Source: Saccopteryx bilineata (lineage: Eukaryota > Chordata > Mammalia > Chiroptera > Emballonuridae). Taken from it: a stretch of DNA of 64,000 nt. The position numbers were made by a program, and so were the translations under genes. Each line of letters starts with the position of its first letter. Position 1 is the stretch's first letter. Below are positions 61,536 to 64,000 of this stretch, one piece after another. Location of the stretch: the NCBI RefSeq assembly GCF_036850765.1, contig NC_089496.1, forward strand, positions 101,580,267 through 101,644,266, written 5' to 3'. The notes beneath the pieces were generated by a model. The model was given only the letters and a program-made list of their open reading frames with translations, had not been told where the DNA came from and did no database searches.

Positions 61536-61714
61536 TTTTTTAAAATTTCTAAAAATATAGTGAGATACTAATTCCTAAATTATTCCTCTGAAATTAAAAT
61601 AAGAAAGTATGAAAACATTTAAGGATTTTGAATCAAATGGATTTTTTAACTACTGGTTCTTTGTTTACAGAATTTTTATTCTATGTTTTGAAAAAGGAGA
61701 CTCTTGGTGCTTTT

Positions 61715-62085
61715 GTTTGTTTGTTTGTTTATATTTTTCTGAAGTTAGGAGCAGGGAGGTGGACTCCCACATATGCCCGACCGGGACCCACCCGGCATGC
61801 CCACCAGGGGGCGATGTTCTGGCCCTCTGGGGCGTTGATCTGTTGTGACCAGAGCCATTCTAGCACCTGAGGCTGAGGCCATGGAGCCGTCCTCAGTGCC
61901 CAGGCCAACTTTGCTCCAGTGGAGCCTTGGCTGCGGGAGGGGAAGAGAGAGACAGAGAGGAAGGAGAGGGGGAGGAGGAGTGGAGAAGCAGATGGGCGCC
62001 TTTCCTGTGTGCCCTGGCCGGGAATCGAACCCAGGACTTCGCATGCCAGGCCGACGCTCTACCACTGAGCCAACTGGCCAGGGCC
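61715..62085 (-). mobile_element. Rhin-1-like SINE, minus strand
   Basis: The minus strand starts GGCCCTGGCCAGTTGGCTC. It is a single-block copy, with a deletion near its 3' end (GGAGGTGGACTCC). The tail side is (TTTG)n. The target copies TTGGTGCTTTT and ACAGTGCTTTTT are eroded. Confidence 0.88.
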
Positions 62086-62094
62086 AAACAGTGC

Positions 62095-64000
62095 TTTTTA
62101 AAGTACATTTATCAGAGCTCAGAAATAACTTACTATACCTCAGTCTAGTTTGGAAAGATGAGAAAAGTATTTTAAGGGTGACCATATAGACACGAACATA
62201 CAAACCCACATATTGAAAATAGCAGAGTAAATATTAAATATATATATATATTCCTTACATTATCCTAGTTGGTGAGCCACCTGTTCTGCTCTGTGAACTC
62301 CTACAGTTGGTCAGTATTAGTTATAAACTTGGATAGCTTTGACACACATGAACAGTCCTTTTACTACAGCTGATCGCATTTCTTTTGATTTCTCTCAATT
62401 GACTAGATTCTATGCTCCAGCACGGTTTGGGGTTTTTTGTTTGTTTGTTTGTTTTTGTTGTTGTTTTTTTGCTGTTTGCTTTCAGAAATTTTCATGAGAG
62501 CTATATTACCCAAACGTGGTTCCAAGACTTTTCTGTACCTGTATCTTTGCTCTCTCTATCATTGTTACAGTTGCTCCTGGCCCACAAGAAGGACCTAACA
62601 ATTTGGTTTATTAAATAGTCAGCTTAATGAGTTTTAAGATACTTAACAATAGCTGAACAAGTATTTATATCCTCGTGACTACTTAGCTGTTTAAAAAATA
62701 CATTTAGAAGAAGAGTACACACAAAAGAAAATATTTCATTCATCAATAACCTTGATCACTTGGGATGTGGCTGCGTGCCAGGTACTGCACAGCTTTTCAA
62801 CCTTGGCTTCCAGTTGCGCTTTGCAAATTTCCTGTTTTGACTTGATTTCCATGTTATCTTGCTTTTTATTATAGCAACGGCTGACAATTCAGCCTCACAA
62901 AAATGGGACCATCTGGAAAGGAAGGTAGCACTCTCTAAGGTGGGAGCTGAGATCTACTTTAAACAATCACCTATACAATGTATCTATAACAAGTATCACT
63001 ATTTATACCTTTAGTATTTCATGAGAGTTTGATTGGATTGATATTCTAACAATCATTATTTACTATTCATAGCATTTTCTAATTTGTGTTACCAAAATTG
63101 AGGCTCAGAAGTTCATCGCTATGTCCCTGACTGCCCAGGATTTGATTACTGCTTCTGAGAGCAATTTAATTCAGAAGAAGCTATTACATGGATGCCGAGA
63201 GAGGTGGAGATGACCCTATAGGCTTATGTTTTCTACCTCAAAGGGTAACCTCTTCCTTCTCCAGAGGAAACTCCAGTGTCCCTAGATCAAAGCCCCGCAA
63301 GCAGCCCCAATTTGCCCTGTGTGCAAAGACTATGCATTCTTACTTAACTCACCCCCACACCTTCCATCTCACTTCCTGCATTTGCCCTGGATTGCATGGC
63401 AAAGCAAATACCTTGTTAATAATTCTTACTATGTGGTATCTTTTCATTCCATCTGAGACTAGTGATGACCTGAAACAAAATACTCAACAATGTTAAAACC
63501 CTTCTTAATAAGGTTGGATATATAATTATTCATCAGTTAGAGACCCACACACATTATGCTAATTTTGTTAAGAATATATTGATTATATTTCATGAAAACT
63601 TAAACATGATGACTTATATAAGCTATAACTTGTGGGATGATTTTTTTGTTTGTTGTTTCAGGAGGGAACAAAAAGGATTAGAAGTAATTATACTTTATAA
63701 GTTGCTTAGTAGTCAAAGCAGCATAGGTTCATTTGAAACATCAGCTGTTCTGGTAATTATCATACTTACAGTTAACAGTAATTTAACTCAAATAATTTAT
63801 TTTTGGGCTCTATATTGCTTAAGCATCTGTCCATGAATTAGTCTTTATATCGTTTCAATATGTTCTCATCCGTGTTGGGCATATTTGGTTCTGTTAAGAT
63901 AATGAGATAAAGCCATAGATTTTGTAAGTAGTGCTTGGACAATATTTAATATATTCATTTCCTTAGACAGGCAGCAAATTAAATTATTTTAAGTTCTTAA
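62095..64000. other. Unique AT-rich sequence to the window end, no gene seen
   Basis: The 102-codon frame at 63188-63496 and the 85-codon frame at 63579-63836 have no visible domain. No repeat family is recognised. Confidence 0.4.

Noticed and set aside
62860..62935. Possible 3' splice site and small exon (TTGCTTTTTATTATAG followed by CAACGG, with GAAGGTAGCA downstream)
   Set aside because: The candidate exon is about 50 bp, its coding capacity stops at the next TAG, and no partner exon is visible. Chance occurrence is likely.
1..64000. CRISPR array, bacterial operon, phage or plasmid features
   Set aside because: There are no spaced direct repeats, ribosome-binding sites or dense coding. 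All evidence points to mammalian nuclear DNA.

Overview
The window looks like a piece of a mammalian nuclear genome, most likely from a bat of the Rhinolophus/Hipposideros type. It is AT-rich and has no long open coding region. It is full of L1 LINEs (all with mammalian-type ORF2 remnants), mammal-wide MIR and MER5A relics, MaLR LTR elements, young-looking hAT elements with 8-bp target duplications, and about twenty copies of tRNA-headed SINEs. The most abundant SINE has the head CTGGCCGGTTGGCTCAG and a GGTTCGATTCC B box, and resembles the Rhin-1 SINE of rhinolophoid bats. The genus is an inference from recalled SINE sequence, not from a search.

No functional protein-coding gene, tRNA, rRNA or other RNA gene could be supported. 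The longest open frames all come from transposable elements. The longest (419 codons, minus strand, 37741-39000) is an L1 reverse-transcriptase segment read through a SINE. The window is best read as intergenic DNA or the inside of a very long intron.

Layout. 1-2400: unique AT-rich DNA, a tiny piggyBac-like inverted repeat, then two SINEs inserted in series at one site. 2400-7000: a GC-richer unclassified stretch, a perfect hAT element, and a MaLR provirus with both LTRs and a SINE inside. 7000-21400: mostly unique DNA with scattered SINEs, MER5A, a mariner MITE, MIR, and a SINE split by a hAT element. 21400-25500: old L1 pieces and SINEs. 25500-30100: unique DNA, a hAT element split by a SINE, and a young SINE. 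30100-32660: a 5'-truncated L1. 33100-33600: a hAT element and a SINE. 35432-41400: a nearly full-length L1 with both ORFs, broken by two SINEs in opposite orientations. 45155-46273: a compact 1.1-kb LTR-flanked element that I do not recognise. 46300-64000: SINEs, one uninterrupted hAT copy, L1 3' ends, MIRs and long unique stretches.

The elements form a readable insertion history. SINEs sit inside L1, MaLR and hAT elements, and one hAT sits inside a SINE. Most young insertions keep clear target-site duplications. The two most unusual items are the small LTR-flanked element at 45155-46273 and the reciprocal SINE/hAT nestings at 16508-17158 and 26234-26925.
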